Source: Thalassolituus maritimus
Lineage (GTDB): Bacteria; Pseudomonadota; Gammaproteobacteria; Pseudomonadales; Oceanobacteraceae
DNA: 64,000 nucleotides
Assembly: GCF_900156675.1 (NCBI RefSeq)
Contig: NZ_FTOH01000002.1
Location: forward strand, 372,001 to 436,000
Direction of reading: 5' to 3'
Under the pieces are notes generated by a model, which was not told the origin of the DNA, did no database searches, and worked only from the letters and a program-made list of their open reading frames with translations. Shown piece after piece: positions 47,270 through 55,425 of the stretch (the first letter of the stretch is position 1; every line of letters starts with the position of its first letter). The position numbers were made by a program, and so were the translations under genes.

Positions 47270-47464
47270 ATGCTGAGCTGTGAGCAAGCTACCCGTTTAT
47301 TATCCGAAGGGCAGGACCGCACGTTAACCTTCCCCGAAAAAATGAACCTGAAAGTGCACACCGCGATGTGCTCAGGCTGCCGCGAATTTGGTCGCCAGCT
47401 GGGCTCGCTTAGAACCTTGATTCAGGAAGAAAAAGACGCCGGGCCTGCACCCGGTAAAAAATAA
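47270..47464 (+). CDS. zinc-finger anti-sigma factor (ZAS type)
   Basis: A 64-residue protein with the HxxxCxxC zinc motif of anti-sigma factors (VHTAMCSGCREF), no membrane helix and a basic tail. I use the ATG at 47270, two bases after the sigma gene stop; the frame is open eight codons earlier inside it. Cytoplasmic ZAS proteins hold ECF factors until metal or thiol stress releases them; that role is inferred from family and position. Confidence 0.85.
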   Translation: MLSCEQATRLLSEGQDRTLTFPEKMNLKVHTAMCSGCREFGRQLGSLRTLIQEEKDAGPAPGKK

Positions 47465-47555
47465 TTTCGGTTCCTGTAAGAAAAGTGCCAGCAGGTGCGA
47501 CTTACTCTATGTGCGGCAGATCCGCTGCAAATTTATTAATCAGAGAGAACTCACA
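47465..47555 (+). promoter_or_regulatory. candidate ECF promoter region of the hvfA-like gene
   Basis: This 91-bp gap separates the anti-sigma and hvfA-like genes. TGTAAG (47475-47480) lies 17 bp before CGACTT (47498-47503), a spacing that fits -35/-10 boxes of an ECF factor. GAGAGAAC just before the ATG is the ribosome site. Confidence 0.35.
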
Positions 47556-47894
47556 ATGAAAAAGACCATGACAACTTTATCTGCTGCAATGCTTCTTGGT
47601 GCCGCTTCGGCCACAGTCAGTGCTGCTGAAAATCCATTTGCATCACAGTCGCTGGAATCTGGTTATCAGGTTGCGGGCCATCACGCAGAAAAATCTACTG
47701 AAGGTAAGTGTGGCGAAGGCAAATGCGGTGCTAAGTCTGAATCTGAAGGCAAGTGCGGTGAAGGCAAGTGCGGTGAAGGCAAATGCGGTGCTAAGTCTGA
47801 AGCCGAAGGTAAGTGCGGCGAAGGCAAGTGTGGCGGTGCTAAGTCTGAATCTGAAGGCAAATGCGGCGAAGGCAAATGCGGCGGCTCTAAATAA
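47556..47894 (+). CDS. hvfA: HvfA-like EGKCG-repeat RiPP metallophore precursor
   Basis: A 112-residue exported peptide. Sec-type signal (cleavage after VSA, residue 23), then NPFASQSLESGYQVA, a leader-like stretch shared with HvfA proteins, then residues 49-109 holding nine EGKCG units in groups of 2-3-2-2, separated by AKSE(S/A). All nine Cys lie in EGKCG. In HvfA/GigP-type peptides, an MNIO enzyme (HvfB/DUF692) with HvfC (DUF2063) converts these Cys to oxazolone-thioamide groups that bind copper. Here the next gene is hvfX-like, and hvfB/hvfC are absent. The ATG at 47556 follows GAGAGAAC. Confidence 0.88.
   Translation: MKKTMTTLSAAMLLGAASATVSAAENPFASQSLESGYQVAGHHAEKSTEGKCGEGKCGAKSESEGKCGEGKCGEGKCGAKSEAEGKCGEGKCGGAKSESEGKCGEGKCGGSK
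47700..47882 (+). repeat. coding tandem repeat (EGKCG units)
   Basis: Nine 15-bp units encoding EGKCG, interspersed with three 15-18-bp spacers encoding (G)AKSE(S/A). Many units are near-identical in DNA, so copy number may vary between strains. Confidence 0.93.
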
Positions 47895-47922
47895 GAGTCC
47901 TCTGGCAGAAAAAGGCTGACCT

Positions 47923-48522
47923 ATGCTCAGAACAATGACTCAACACTATAACGCTGTACTTCAGCGGATCCTGCATCTCGATGGTCTTGCACCTCTGTTG
48001 CTTCGGCTTTATCTGGCGCCAGTGATGATGCAGGCTGGTTGGACGAAATTTCAGTCGTTCGACAGTACAGTGGCATGGTTTGGTAACGCTGACTGGGGCC
48101 TTGGGTTGCCATTCCCTGAGCTGATGGTTGTGCTGGCAGCAGGCACCGAGCTGGTGGGCGGCGCACTGCTGATCCCCGGTATTGCAGTGCGGCTGGTCAG
48201 TATCCCGCTGATGGCGACCATGGTCGTCGCGGCCCTGACGGTGCATCTGGAATATGGCTGGCTTGCCATTGCAGACAGTAGTTCGTGGCTGGCCAATGAG
48301 CGTGTTCTGGAATCGGCGGAACGTCTTGAACGAGCCAAAGGAATCCTGCAGGAGCATGGAAATTACAGCTGGCTCACCGGGCGCGGTTCCCTCGTTGTAC
48401 TTAACAACGGTATCGAATTCGCTGCGACCTATTTTGTGATGTTGCTGACCTTGCTGTTTACCGGCGGTGGCCGCTATACCAGCGTTGACTACTATGTTTC
48501 CCGCTCCCTGGATCGCAACTGA
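47923..48522 (+). CDS. hvfX: DoxX-family membrane protein (HvfX/GigT-like)
   Basis: A 199-residue inner-membrane protein with about four helices and the DoxX pattern (LRLYLAPVMMQAGWTKF; AAGTELVGGALLIPGIAVRL). It has a long loop between helices 3 and 4 (about residues 115-155) typical of the HvfX subgroup. In metallophore operons this gene follows hvfA-hvfB-hvfC; here it follows the hvfA-like gene after 28 bp. The role in the family is thought to be membrane-linked maturation or metal handling. Terminator at 48544. Confidence 0.88.
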   Translation: MLRTMTQHYNAVLQRILHLDGLAPLLLRLYLAPVMMQAGWTKFQSFDSTVAWFGNADWGLGLPFPELMVVLAAGTELVGGALLIPGIAVRLVSIPLMATMVVAALTVHLEYGWLAIADSSSWLANERVLESAERLERAKGILQEHGNYSWLTGRGSLVVLNNGIEFAATYFVMLLTLLFTGGGRYTSVDYYVSRSLDRN

Positions 48523-48543
48523 ATTAACGCACGCCTGGAACAA

Positions 48544-48579
48544 ACAGGGCCGCTGTTTTATAGCGGCCCTGTCATTTTT
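48544..48579 (+). terminator. intrinsic terminator closing the sigma-hvfA-hvfX operon
   Basis: Stem ACAGGGCCGCT/AGCGGCCCTGT (48544-48554 with 48562-48572), loop GTTTTAT, followed by CATTTTT. It ends the plus-strand metal-stress operon. Confidence 0.88.
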
Positions 48580-48622
48580 CTACGTCATTATCTTTCTGCT
48601 TGTCCGTAGCCTGCTCTGAGTA

Positions 48623-49528
48623 TCAGGGCACTTTCGCAATTTTATAGGGGTTTATTCCGTCGTTCGGACGGCGTTTAAAGCGTTTGTACGTCCACTGATA
48701 CTGCGCAGGGCACAGGCGTACACAGTTCTCGATAGACTGATTCATTGCCGTTGCCGATATTACTGGGTCTGGATCAAATTGCTCGGGTAACGCGTCGAAC
48801 AGGTGAATGTCGAAGCCTTCAGCATTGGGTAGACGTTCGCCGAACGCATAAATCACCTGGCAGCCGGTTTCGCGGATCATCTGGTGAGGAAGTGTCGGTG
48901 TCAGGGTTTCAACGCCCATAAAAGGTGCGAACACCCCCCGTTCGCGCTTGGGCTCCTGGTCTGGCAGAAAGCCAACGACTTTCCCAGCATTAAGAGTGGC
49001 GAATAAGGCCTTAACGCCGCCACCCGTCGTGGGCACCAGTTCTGCACCGACGGCCTCCCGGCGGGAGACCATCCAATCGCTGAAATTCTTAACCTTTGCG
49101 GGCCGATACATAATAGTCGCCGACGTTAAGGTGGCCAGCCAGGCACTGACGATCTCCCAGTTGCCAAGGTGCGGAGACATAAATAACAGGCCACGATCAT
49201 CGGCAAGCTTCTGCTCTAACAGTTCCTGATTGTGGACCTTCCGGACCATTGTCAGCAGCTTTTCATGTGAGTAGCCCCACATAGGCCCCATCTCTCCACC
49301 GGTCATGCCGTTCTGAATCAGCGTGTCGTAGAGCAGGGTTTCGCGGTAATCCTCGCTTTTATCAGCAAAGCACATTGCCAGATTAACACGGGCAACCTCG
49401 CGGGAGCGGGTGCGCTTCGATGCCAGTCGCTTGCCGAGCAGGCGGCCAATACGTTGAGCCGTCGGCAGCGAGACAAGCCCCATAAGCTTGATCGCGCCGA
49501 TCATCAGGTAACCAATCAGACTATTCAC
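48623..49528 (-). CDS. lipid A biosynthesis acyltransferase (LpxL/LpxM family)
   Basis: About 301 residues. Late acyltransferase that adds a secondary acyl chain to Kdo2-lipid IVA at the inner membrane. The catalytic HX4E motif is in SPHLGNWEIVS. Other conserved parts are IMYRPAK, GFLPDQEP and VYAF-like IYAFGERL. The open frame runs to 49840, but that would overlap the divergent gene at 49679. I therefore take a GTG at 49528 (V105 of the open frame), with an AAGGTGG-like ribosome site. LpxL versus LpxM cannot be decided. Confidence 0.85.
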   Translation of the reverse strand: MNSLIGYLMIGAIKLMGLVSLPTAQRIGRLLGKRLASKRTRSREVARVNLAMCFADKSEDYRETLLYDTLIQNGMTGGEMGPMWGYSHEKLLTMVRKVHNQELLEQKLADDRGLLFMSPHLGNWEIVSAWLATLTSATIMYRPAKVKNFSDWMVSRREAVGAELVPTTGGGVKALFATLNAGKVVGFLPDQEPKRERGVFAPFMGVETLTPTLPHQMIRETGCQVIYAFGERLPNAEGFDIHLFDALPEQFDPDPVISATAMNQSIENCVRLCPAQYQWTYKRFKRRPNDGINPYKIAKVP

Positions 49529-49678
49529 ATTCACCACCTTCACCAGAGTGCGCAAAGTGTACAACCTACGCCATTGGCGGTCACTTTCTGAGGCTCTGCT
49601 AAACTCAAATGATCCCTGCAGGATATAGGGAAACTGAAGCCAGATAATTAATGAGTAGCAGTCGGGATTGTCATCGTT

Positions 49679-51316
49679 ATGACGGAAGCGAGCTTTAACC
49701 TGCAGGGACAGAAAATTCTTATCGTTGACGACCTGGTCGAGGCGCGCAGCGCACTGAAAAGTATGCTGACGGTTCTGGGTGCTGATGACGTATATAGCGC
49801 CACCGACGGACGCGAGGCCGTCGAATACATCATGGAACACGACTTTGATCTCGTATTATCCGACTACAACCTTGGTAAAGGCAAAGATGGCCAGCAGATA
49901 CTAGAAGAAGCCCGTTATACCAACCGCCTGCGCGCGACGGCCTCTTTCGTCATGATTACGGGCGAGAATGCGGTAGATCGGGTCATGGGGGCACTTGAAT
50001 ACGATCCGGACGCCTACGTCACTAAGCCATTCACTCTCAGCATTCTTCGCGAAAGGCTTTATCGCCTGAGTCTCCTTAAGACAATTCTGTTGCCAATGAA
50101 CCGGGCCATTGATCAGGGCCAGATCGACTGGGCGATAGAAATTGCAGATCAGATCAGGGTCGAGCACCCTCGCCTGTTACTGCCCGTTTCCCGGTTGCAG
50201 GGTAAGTTGTGCCTGAAGCAGGAGCGCTATGAGGATGCGCTTGAAGCCTACACCCGGGTTCTGGAAAGTCGCCCGGCGTCCTGGGCTCGGCTCGGTCAGG
50301 CAGTGTGCTTCCATTTTCTCGGCGACACTGATCAGGCCGTATCCCTGATTCGGGCAACTCTTCTCGATCACCCCTTGTATGTTCAGTGTCATGACTGGTT
50401 GGCGAAAATTCTCGTAGGTCTGGGCAAGGGCGAAGAAGCCCAGCGGGAGCTTGAGGCAGCGGTAAAGATCTCTCCTCGGGCCGTGTTACGGCAGCTTGAG
50501 TTAGGCCAGCTGGCGCTGACCAATGAGAGCTACACCGTTGCTCAGGACGCCTTCGAGCAGGCCATGAGACTGGCGCGTTATTCCTGCTACAAAAGCTCTT
50601 CGACATATCAACAGTTCGTCGAGGCTGCGCAGCATAATCTTGATGCCGAGCAGACCAAAGAAAATCGTTTACTGTGTAACAAAGCATTGCGTGCTCTTGA
50701 TGAGATGAAGCAGGAGTTCTCCGGCAATATGGGGGTAGTCTTTGATGCGACGATTGCAGAAAGCAGAACTTATAAAGCAATTGAAGATGATAACAAAGCC
50801 CGTAGTAGTGCCGATAAAGCCGAAGGCGTACTGGCACGCATAAAAGAGCCCACAGGCGAACAGCAACTGACGATGACAGAGGTGTATATCGATACCGGCC
50901 AGTCTGAAAAAGCCGTCAACATGGTTCAGACCATGAAAGATCAGGGAGTTGCCAATAAGTTACTGCAACGCTTGGGCGCTATCGAAGAGCGTTTGTCGAA
51001 CATCAATGCGCGTGAGAAATCAGCTGAACTGAACGAGAAAGGTGTTTCTCACTACGAACGTGGCGAGCTCAAAGACGCGATTGCGGCTTTCGACCAGGCT
51101 ACCCGTTTTGAGGAAGCTGGTATCAGTGTGCTTCTCAACGCGATTCAGGCAAAAGTCAGTTACATCGAAAACGAAGAGTTGGATGTTGGTCAGCTCAAAG
51201 ATTGTTACCGTTTACTTCGCCGTATAGGCAGTGTTGGCCATTTTGATGAAAGGCATGATCGCTACCAGAGGTTGAAAGAAACCTGTGAGCGGCTACGTCG
51301 ATCGGCGGGCCTTTAG
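49679..51316 (+). CDS. response regulator receiver–TPR protein
   Basis: A 545-residue cytoplasmic protein. Receiver domain at residues ~10-130 (ILIVDDLVEARSALKSML; phospho-acceptor Asp in LVLSDYNLGKGKDGQQIL; conserved Lys in AYVTKPFT). The rest is helical TPR-like repeats (YEDALEAYTRVLESRPASWARLG; GELKDAIAAFDQATRFEEAG). There is no DNA-binding or enzymatic domain, so output is probably protein-protein contact. The next gene, 13 bp downstream, is a minimal histidine kinase and its likely partner. Confidence 0.9.
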   Translation: MTEASFNLQGQKILIVDDLVEARSALKSMLTVLGADDVYSATDGREAVEYIMEHDFDLVLSDYNLGKGKDGQQILEEARYTNRLRATASFVMITGENAVDRVMGALEYDPDAYVTKPFTLSILRERLYRLSLLKTILLPMNRAIDQGQIDWAIEIADQIRVEHPRLLLPVSRLQGKLCLKQERYEDALEAYTRVLESRPASWARLGQAVCFHFLGDTDQAVSLIRATLLDHPLYVQCHDWLAKILVGLGKGEEAQRELEAAVKISPRAVLRQLELGQLALTNESYTVAQDAFEQAMRLARYSCYKSSSTYQQFVEAAQHNLDAEQTKENRLLCNKALRALDEMKQEFSGNMGVVFDATIAESRTYKAIEDDNKARSSADKAEGVLARIKEPTGEQQLTMTEVYIDTGQSEKAVNMVQTMKDQGVANKLLQRLGAIEERLSNINAREKSAELNEKGVSHYERGELKDAIAAFDQATRFEEAGISVLLNAIQAKVSYIENEELDVGQLKDCYRLLRRIGSVGHFDERHDRYQRLKETCERLRRSAGL

Positions 51317-51329
51317 GGGAGGGGAGAGT

Positions 51330-51965
51330 ATGAACCTGAAAGATCTTGCCGGTGCGATCATTCATGACCTTAAGAATCAGCTGCACTCTGTGTTGCTGGA
51401 GGGTGAAAAGGCCATGAGGGATATGCCAGAAGAATATCGGGATAAGCTCTATCCCGTATTTGCCCGCAGTCGCCGGGTTCATCAGGATGCGATGCAGCTG
51501 GTGACGCTATACCGGTTGCAGGAGCGTGGCAATTTTCCGGCAGATGATGCCTGGCCGGCAGATACCGTAAAACACGCGATTGAGTGTTTTCAGGTGCACT
51601 GGCCGGATGTTGAAGTGCGTGTTGAAATCGATCCTGACTGTCAGGGGTACTACAACGATTCACTGATGCAGATGGCGTTAACGAATCTGCTGAACAACAG
51701 TGCTCAGGCGGGCGCGAAGACCATCTCTGTGTCGGCGCAGGAGCAAGGCCCCGGACTCCTGGTGCGCGTCAGCGACGACGGTCCGGGATACCCGGATGAT
51801 GTTCTTGACGGTAACGGCGACAGCGACAAAGAAGGCGGAACAGGCATGGGACTGTATTTCACCGAACTGATTGTCGCTCACCATTCTACACCGGCGAAGC
51901 CAGCGACTCTGGACCTGCAGAATGCCGCTGGCGGCGGTGCAGAGGCGATCATCACTTTACCCTGA
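51330..51965 (+). CDS. minimal soluble histidine kinase-like ATPase
   Basis: A 211-residue protein with a short dimerisation segment (IIHDLKNQLHSVLLEGE, possible phospho-His in HDLKNQ) joined to a HATPase_c domain (N-box NLLNNSAQAGA; DDGPGYPDD; GGTGMGLYFTELIV). It has no membrane or sensor domain, so it may receive input from another protein. I use the ATG at 51330 after GGGGAGAG. It is paired with the receiver-TPR gene. Confidence 0.87.
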   Translation: MNLKDLAGAIIHDLKNQLHSVLLEGEKAMRDMPEEYRDKLYPVFARSRRVHQDAMQLVTLYRLQERGNFPADDAWPADTVKHAIECFQVHWPDVEVRVEIDPDCQGYYNDSLMQMALTNLLNNSAQAGAKTISVSAQEQGPGLLVRVSDDGPGYPDDVLDGNGDSDKEGGTGMGLYFTELIVAHHSTPAKPATLDLQNAAGGGAEAIITLP

Positions 51966-51972
51966 GTGGGAG

Positions 51973-52530
51973 TCAGGCCGTCTCGCCGACCTCAAACAGG
52001 CGGAACACGAATTCTTTCGTGCCCTTGTTCTTCAGTTCTTCCCAGTGAGCAGGAAATTCAGGCTCGAGGCTGGCTTCGTGTTCGATATACACCAGAGCGC
52101 CCGGTAACAGCGTCAGTTTGTTTAATGCAGGTTGTAGCAGATCTTTGCCGAACGGTGGATCGAGAAACACCAGATCGTAGGGCTCTGGGTTCTGCTCAAG
52201 CCACATCAGGGCATCCCCGGCCCAGACCTGAGCATTGCGGGCTTCAAGCTGCTTGAGATTATCTTTCAGCTGAAACGCAGCCTTTGCATGCTTTTCAAGG
52301 AAGATAACTTCTTTGGCGCCTCTGGAAAGCGCTTCAAACCCAAGCGCTCCACTGCCAGCAAACGCGTCGAGTACCCGAGCCCCCTCAATATCAGACTGCA
52401 GCCAGTTAAACACGGTCTCGCGAACACGGTCCATGGTAGGGCGCAGGCCATCAATTGCGGGAAAGCGCAGTCGGCGAGAACGCCACTGGCCACCGATAAT
52501 GCGTAATTGGTGATGAGATTGTCGGCTCAC
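51973..52530 (-). CDS. rsmD: 16S rRNA (guanine(966)-N2)-methyltransferase
   Basis: A 185-residue class I methyltransferase acting on assembled 30S precursors. SAM site VLDAFAGSGALGFEALSRG and catalytic NPPF-type motif, here LDPPFGKD, are present, with the N-terminal IIGGQWRSRRL region of RsmD. The gene upstream of ftsY on the opposite strand is commonly rsmD. Its start overlaps the stop of the unknown gene at 52527 by four bases. Confidence 0.95.
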   Translation of the reverse strand: MSRQSHHQLRIIGGQWRSRRLRFPAIDGLRPTMDRVRETVFNWLQSDIEGARVLDAFAGSGALGFEALSRGAKEVIFLEKHAKAAFQLKDNLKQLEARNAQVWAGDALMWLEQNPEPYDLVFLDPPFGKDLLQPALNKLTLLPGALVYIEHEASLEPEFPAHWEELKNKGTKEFVFRLFEVGETA

Positions 52531-53294
52531 TCAGAGCTCCGTGGTGCAGATGAATTCGCTTCTGTAAGACACTGCGCAAACGCTTCTGGTTCAGTGCGTT
52601 GCGATACGGCAAGTGCCTGATACAGCTGGAGAAAATACTCCTCAGACCGCTGATGGTAGGCAAGTTCTGCAGCAATGTCGATGGCCGAAACCGGGTTCAG
52701 CCACTCGCGGCGCAGACGTTTAATTTCGTTCTCCCGGAAACTTGCCCATACCTCTCTGCTTGGGGCAGGTTTGCTCCCCGATGCGGCGGGTTGTGCTACG
52801 CCTGCGCCGCGCTCCCGGTTCCACCATAACGCGCCTGCCGGATACGCTTGCTGGCAGGCAGAGGTTTCTTTTTCAGGAGTGTCGGGCGTTGTCAGAGAAA
52901 GTTTCTGAATAATAAACGAAGCAGCCTGCTGCATTTCGACGTCGGTCAGCGGGCCTTGCAGAGCGAGTCCCGCAGGACGTGGTGCTGCTATTGGGGTGAT
53001 TTGGGTTGCGAGATGAGACGCCCACTCACTCGCGGGAACCTGAGTTCTGAATGCGTAGTGATCTTCGCCGGTAATGGATATCTGCAGACTGGATGATGCC
53101 GTGGCCTGCCAGTACACAGGCACACCTTTATTGCTACGCCACAGGTGCCAGCCGGTATCTGCCAGCGGCGGGGCGTCTAAAGGTTCGAGGGGGGAGTCTT
53201 CACTGGTGGTAAAACTCAGATTGATGACCGTGATGATAAGGAGGCAGCCGATGATAAGAGCATTCAGGGTGCGACGGCTTAATCCATGGAACAT
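52527..53294 (-). CDS. predicted membrane-anchored protein, unknown
   Basis: A 255-residue protein with one N-terminal hydrophobic helix (NALIIGCLLIITVINLSF), an otherwise periplasmic-looking body, a Pro/Ala/Ser-rich section and a C-terminal helical part (AAELAYHQRSEEYFLQLYQ). No motif recognised. It overlaps rsmD by four bases and is divergent from ftsY (96 bp), so it is co-transcribed with rsmD. Confidence 0.75.
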   Translation of the reverse strand: MFHGLSRRTLNALIIGCLLIITVINLSFTTSEDSPLEPLDAPPLADTGWHLWRSNKGVPVYWQATASSSLQISITGEDHYAFRTQVPASEWASHLATQITPIAAPRPAGLALQGPLTDVEMQQAASFIIQKLSLTTPDTPEKETSACQQAYPAGALWWNRERGAGVAQPAASGSKPAPSREVWASFRENEIKRLRREWLNPVSAIDIAAELAYHQRSEEYFLQLYQALAVSQRTEPEAFAQCLTEANSSAPRSSE

Positions 53295-53389
53295 CTAAGG
53301 AGAACTCCCTGTAAACAACTCATAGTGTTAGGATAGCACCCCATCAGCGCACATGCGCCCATCCTGACTGATCAGATTCAGAGACGCCG

Positions 53390-54691
53390 ATGTTTGATTT
53401 TTTTAAACGTAAGAAGAAAAGCCCTGAGAATGCTCAGCCTGCAGACCAGCAGGCACCCCAACAGGTAGAAGAAACGAATGATGTAGCGGAAGCTTCCGAG
53501 GCCGCCAATCTGGTACCGGAAGCGGCGCTGGTTCAATCGGATGCTCCCGTCAGTGAAACTGAGGAGATCCTTCAGAAGGCTGCGGAGCCCGTTCCAGAGC
53601 CAGTGACAGAGGCTACTCCGGCAAAAGAAGAGCCATCAGAGCCTGAGATCAAAGCAGACGTTGCAGCATCGCAGATTGCTGCTGATGATCTTGCAGCCGA
53701 GCCAGAAGAAATAGTCGACCCGGACGTAATGGTACCGGTGCCTGAAAAAGCCAAAGACGAGAAGAAAGGATTCTTCGGACGCATGGCGGCTGGCCTGAGT
53801 AAGACACGCTCTAACCTGACCGATGGCCTCTCGACTCTGCTGCTGGGCAAAAAAGAAATCGACGACGACATGATGGAAGACCTGGAAACCCAGCTCATCA
53901 TGGCCGACGTAGGTGTCGAAGCGACGACCGAAATTATCGACCGTCTTACCAAGCGTGTGGGTCGTAAAGAGTTGCGTGATTCAGACGCATTGTACGAGGC
54001 TCTGATCGAAGAACTTCAGGACATGCTCGCGGTGTCGCAGAAGCCACTGGTGATCGACAGCAGCAAAAAGCCATACGTCATTCTGATGGTCGGTATCAAT
54101 GGTGTGGGGAAAACAACCACTATCGGTAAGCTTGCGAAGCAGTTTCAGGCGCGCGGCAAGAGCGTCATGCTGGCGGCGGGCGACACCTTCCGTGCCGCTG
54201 CAGTAGAGCAGCTTCAGGTTTGGGGTGAGCGCAATAATGTGCCCGTTGTCGCACAGCATACCGGCGCGGACTCGGCGTCTGTGCTGTTTGATGCCGTGCA
54301 GGCAGCGACGTCCAGGGGGGTCGATATCCTGATTGCCGATACGGCCGGTCGTCTGCATAACAAAGACAACCTGATGCAGGAGCTGGAGAAAGTCGTTCGT
54401 GTTATGAAAAAGATCGACGACACCGCACCGCATGAAGTGATGCTGGTTCTGGATGCGGGTACCGGCCAGAACGCGATTAACCAGACTAAGACCTTCCTGC
54501 AGTCGGTGGGCGTCACCGGCCTGACGCTGACCAAGCTCGATGGTACGGCAAAAGGCGGCATCATCTTCGCACTGGCGAAACAGTTTGGCCTGCCGGTGCG
54601 TTACATCGGTGTCGGTGAGAAAATCGAAGACCTGCGTCCGTTTAATGCGGATGACTTTACCCGGGCGCTGTTCCGGATCAGCGACGACTGA
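53390..54691 (+). CDS. ftsY: signal recognition particle receptor FtsY
   Basis: A 433-residue SRP GTPase that docks ribosome-SRP complexes at the membrane. A ~125-residue acidic, Ala/Pro/Glu-rich A domain precedes the NG domain. GTPase motifs: GINGVGKTTTIGKLA, DTFRAAAVEQL, DTAGRLHNKDNLM, TKLDGTAKGG. The gene order ftsY-ftsE-ftsX-rpoH is the classical one. Confidence 0.97.
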   Translation: MFDFFKRKKKSPENAQPADQQAPQQVEETNDVAEASEAANLVPEAALVQSDAPVSETEEILQKAAEPVPEPVTEATPAKEEPSEPEIKADVAASQIAADDLAAEPEEIVDPDVMVPVPEKAKDEKKGFFGRMAAGLSKTRSNLTDGLSTLLLGKKEIDDDMMEDLETQLIMADVGVEATTEIIDRLTKRVGRKELRDSDALYEALIEELQDMLAVSQKPLVIDSSKKPYVILMVGINGVGKTTTIGKLAKQFQARGKSVMLAAGDTFRAAAVEQLQVWGERNNVPVVAQHTGADSASVLFDAVQAATSRGVDILIADTAGRLHNKDNLMQELEKVVRVMKKIDDTAPHEVMLVLDAGTGQNAINQTKTFLQSVGVTGLTLTKLDGTAKGGIIFALAKQFGLPVRYIGVGEKIEDLRPFNADDFTRALFRISDD

Positions 54692-54702
54692 CGGATTTTT
54701 CT

Positions 54703-55425
54703 ATGCCAATGGTACGCTTCGATGGGGTCAGTAAAAGCTACCCCGGCGGTAAAGAAGCTCTGAGCAAGGTCAGTTTCGAACTGGCACGCGGTGAGTTCGC
54801 CTTTCTTACCGGGCACAGTGGCGCCGGTAAAAGTACCTTGCTCAAACTGATGCTGCAGATGGAGCGTCCATCAAAAGGACAGGTGTTCGTTGACGGTGAT
54901 TGCGTCAACACCATGAAAAGCTCTCAGGTGCCTTTTCTGCGTCGTAAGGTGGGCGTGGTGTTTCAGAATCACCAGCTACTGTTCGATCGCACTGTCTACG
55001 ATAACGTTGCCATGCCTCTTCTTATTGCGGGTTATCAACCTGCCGAAGCCGCACGCCGGGTTCGTGCCGCCCTTGATTCGGTAGGGCTGCTCGGCTTTGA
55101 GCGTCGCAACCCGATTGAGCTATCCGGTGGTGAACAGCAGCGGGTTGGTATTGCTCGTGCTGTTGTGAATAAACCCCAGCTTCTGTTGGCAGATGAACCA
55201 ACCGGTAACCTCGACCCCGAGCTTTCTGAAGAAATCATGAAGCTCTTTCTGCGTTTTCAACAGGTGGGTGTCACCGTGTTGATTGCCACGCACGATATCG
55301 CCCTGATTGAACGCATGGGCCACCGGCGCCTGATTCTCGATCACGGCACTCTTCACGACAGCGGCACTCTTCACGACAGCGGTCCGCGCGCTGGTTTTGA
55401 GCGGGGTGACCATGTCCGCACCTGA
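54703..55425 (+). CDS. ftsE: cell division ATP-binding protein FtsE
   Basis: A 240-residue ABC ATPase working with FtsX to activate septal peptidoglycan hydrolases. Walker [14 protein letters not shown], signature [14 protein letters not shown], Walker [13 protein letters not shown] and the H-loop in IATHD are intact. The C-terminus is longer than usual (E. coli FtsE has 222 residues) because of an exact 18-bp tandem duplication giving GTLHDS twice. It overlaps ftsX. Confidence 0.96.
   Translation: MPMVRFDGVSKSYPGGKEALSKVSFELARGEFAFLTGHSGAGKSTLLKLMLQMERPSKGQVFVDGDCVNTMKSSQVPFLRRKVGVVFQNHQLLFDRTVYDNVAMPLLIAGYQPAEAARRVRAALDSVGLLGFERRNPIELSGGEQQRVGIARAVVNKPQLLLADEPTGNLDPELSEEIMKLFLRFQQVGVTVLIATHDIALIERMGHRRLILDHGTLHDSGTLHDSGPRAGFERGDHVRT
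55345..55380 (+). repeat. exact 18-bp tandem duplication at the 3' end of ftsE
   Basis: Unit ggcactcttcacgacagc occurs twice in direct contact (55345-55362, 55363-55380), in frame, adding six residues to the FtsE tail. Confidence 0.95.

Noticed and set aside
47700-47882. Regular short direct repeats that could suggest a CRISPR array or satellite
   Set aside because: They are in frame, encode EGKCG units behind a signal peptide, and have no spacer structure.
49529-49840. N-terminal extension of the LpxL-like gene by 104 residues
   Set aside because: It would overlap the divergent receiver-TPR gene and its sequence does not resemble an acyltransferase N-terminus.
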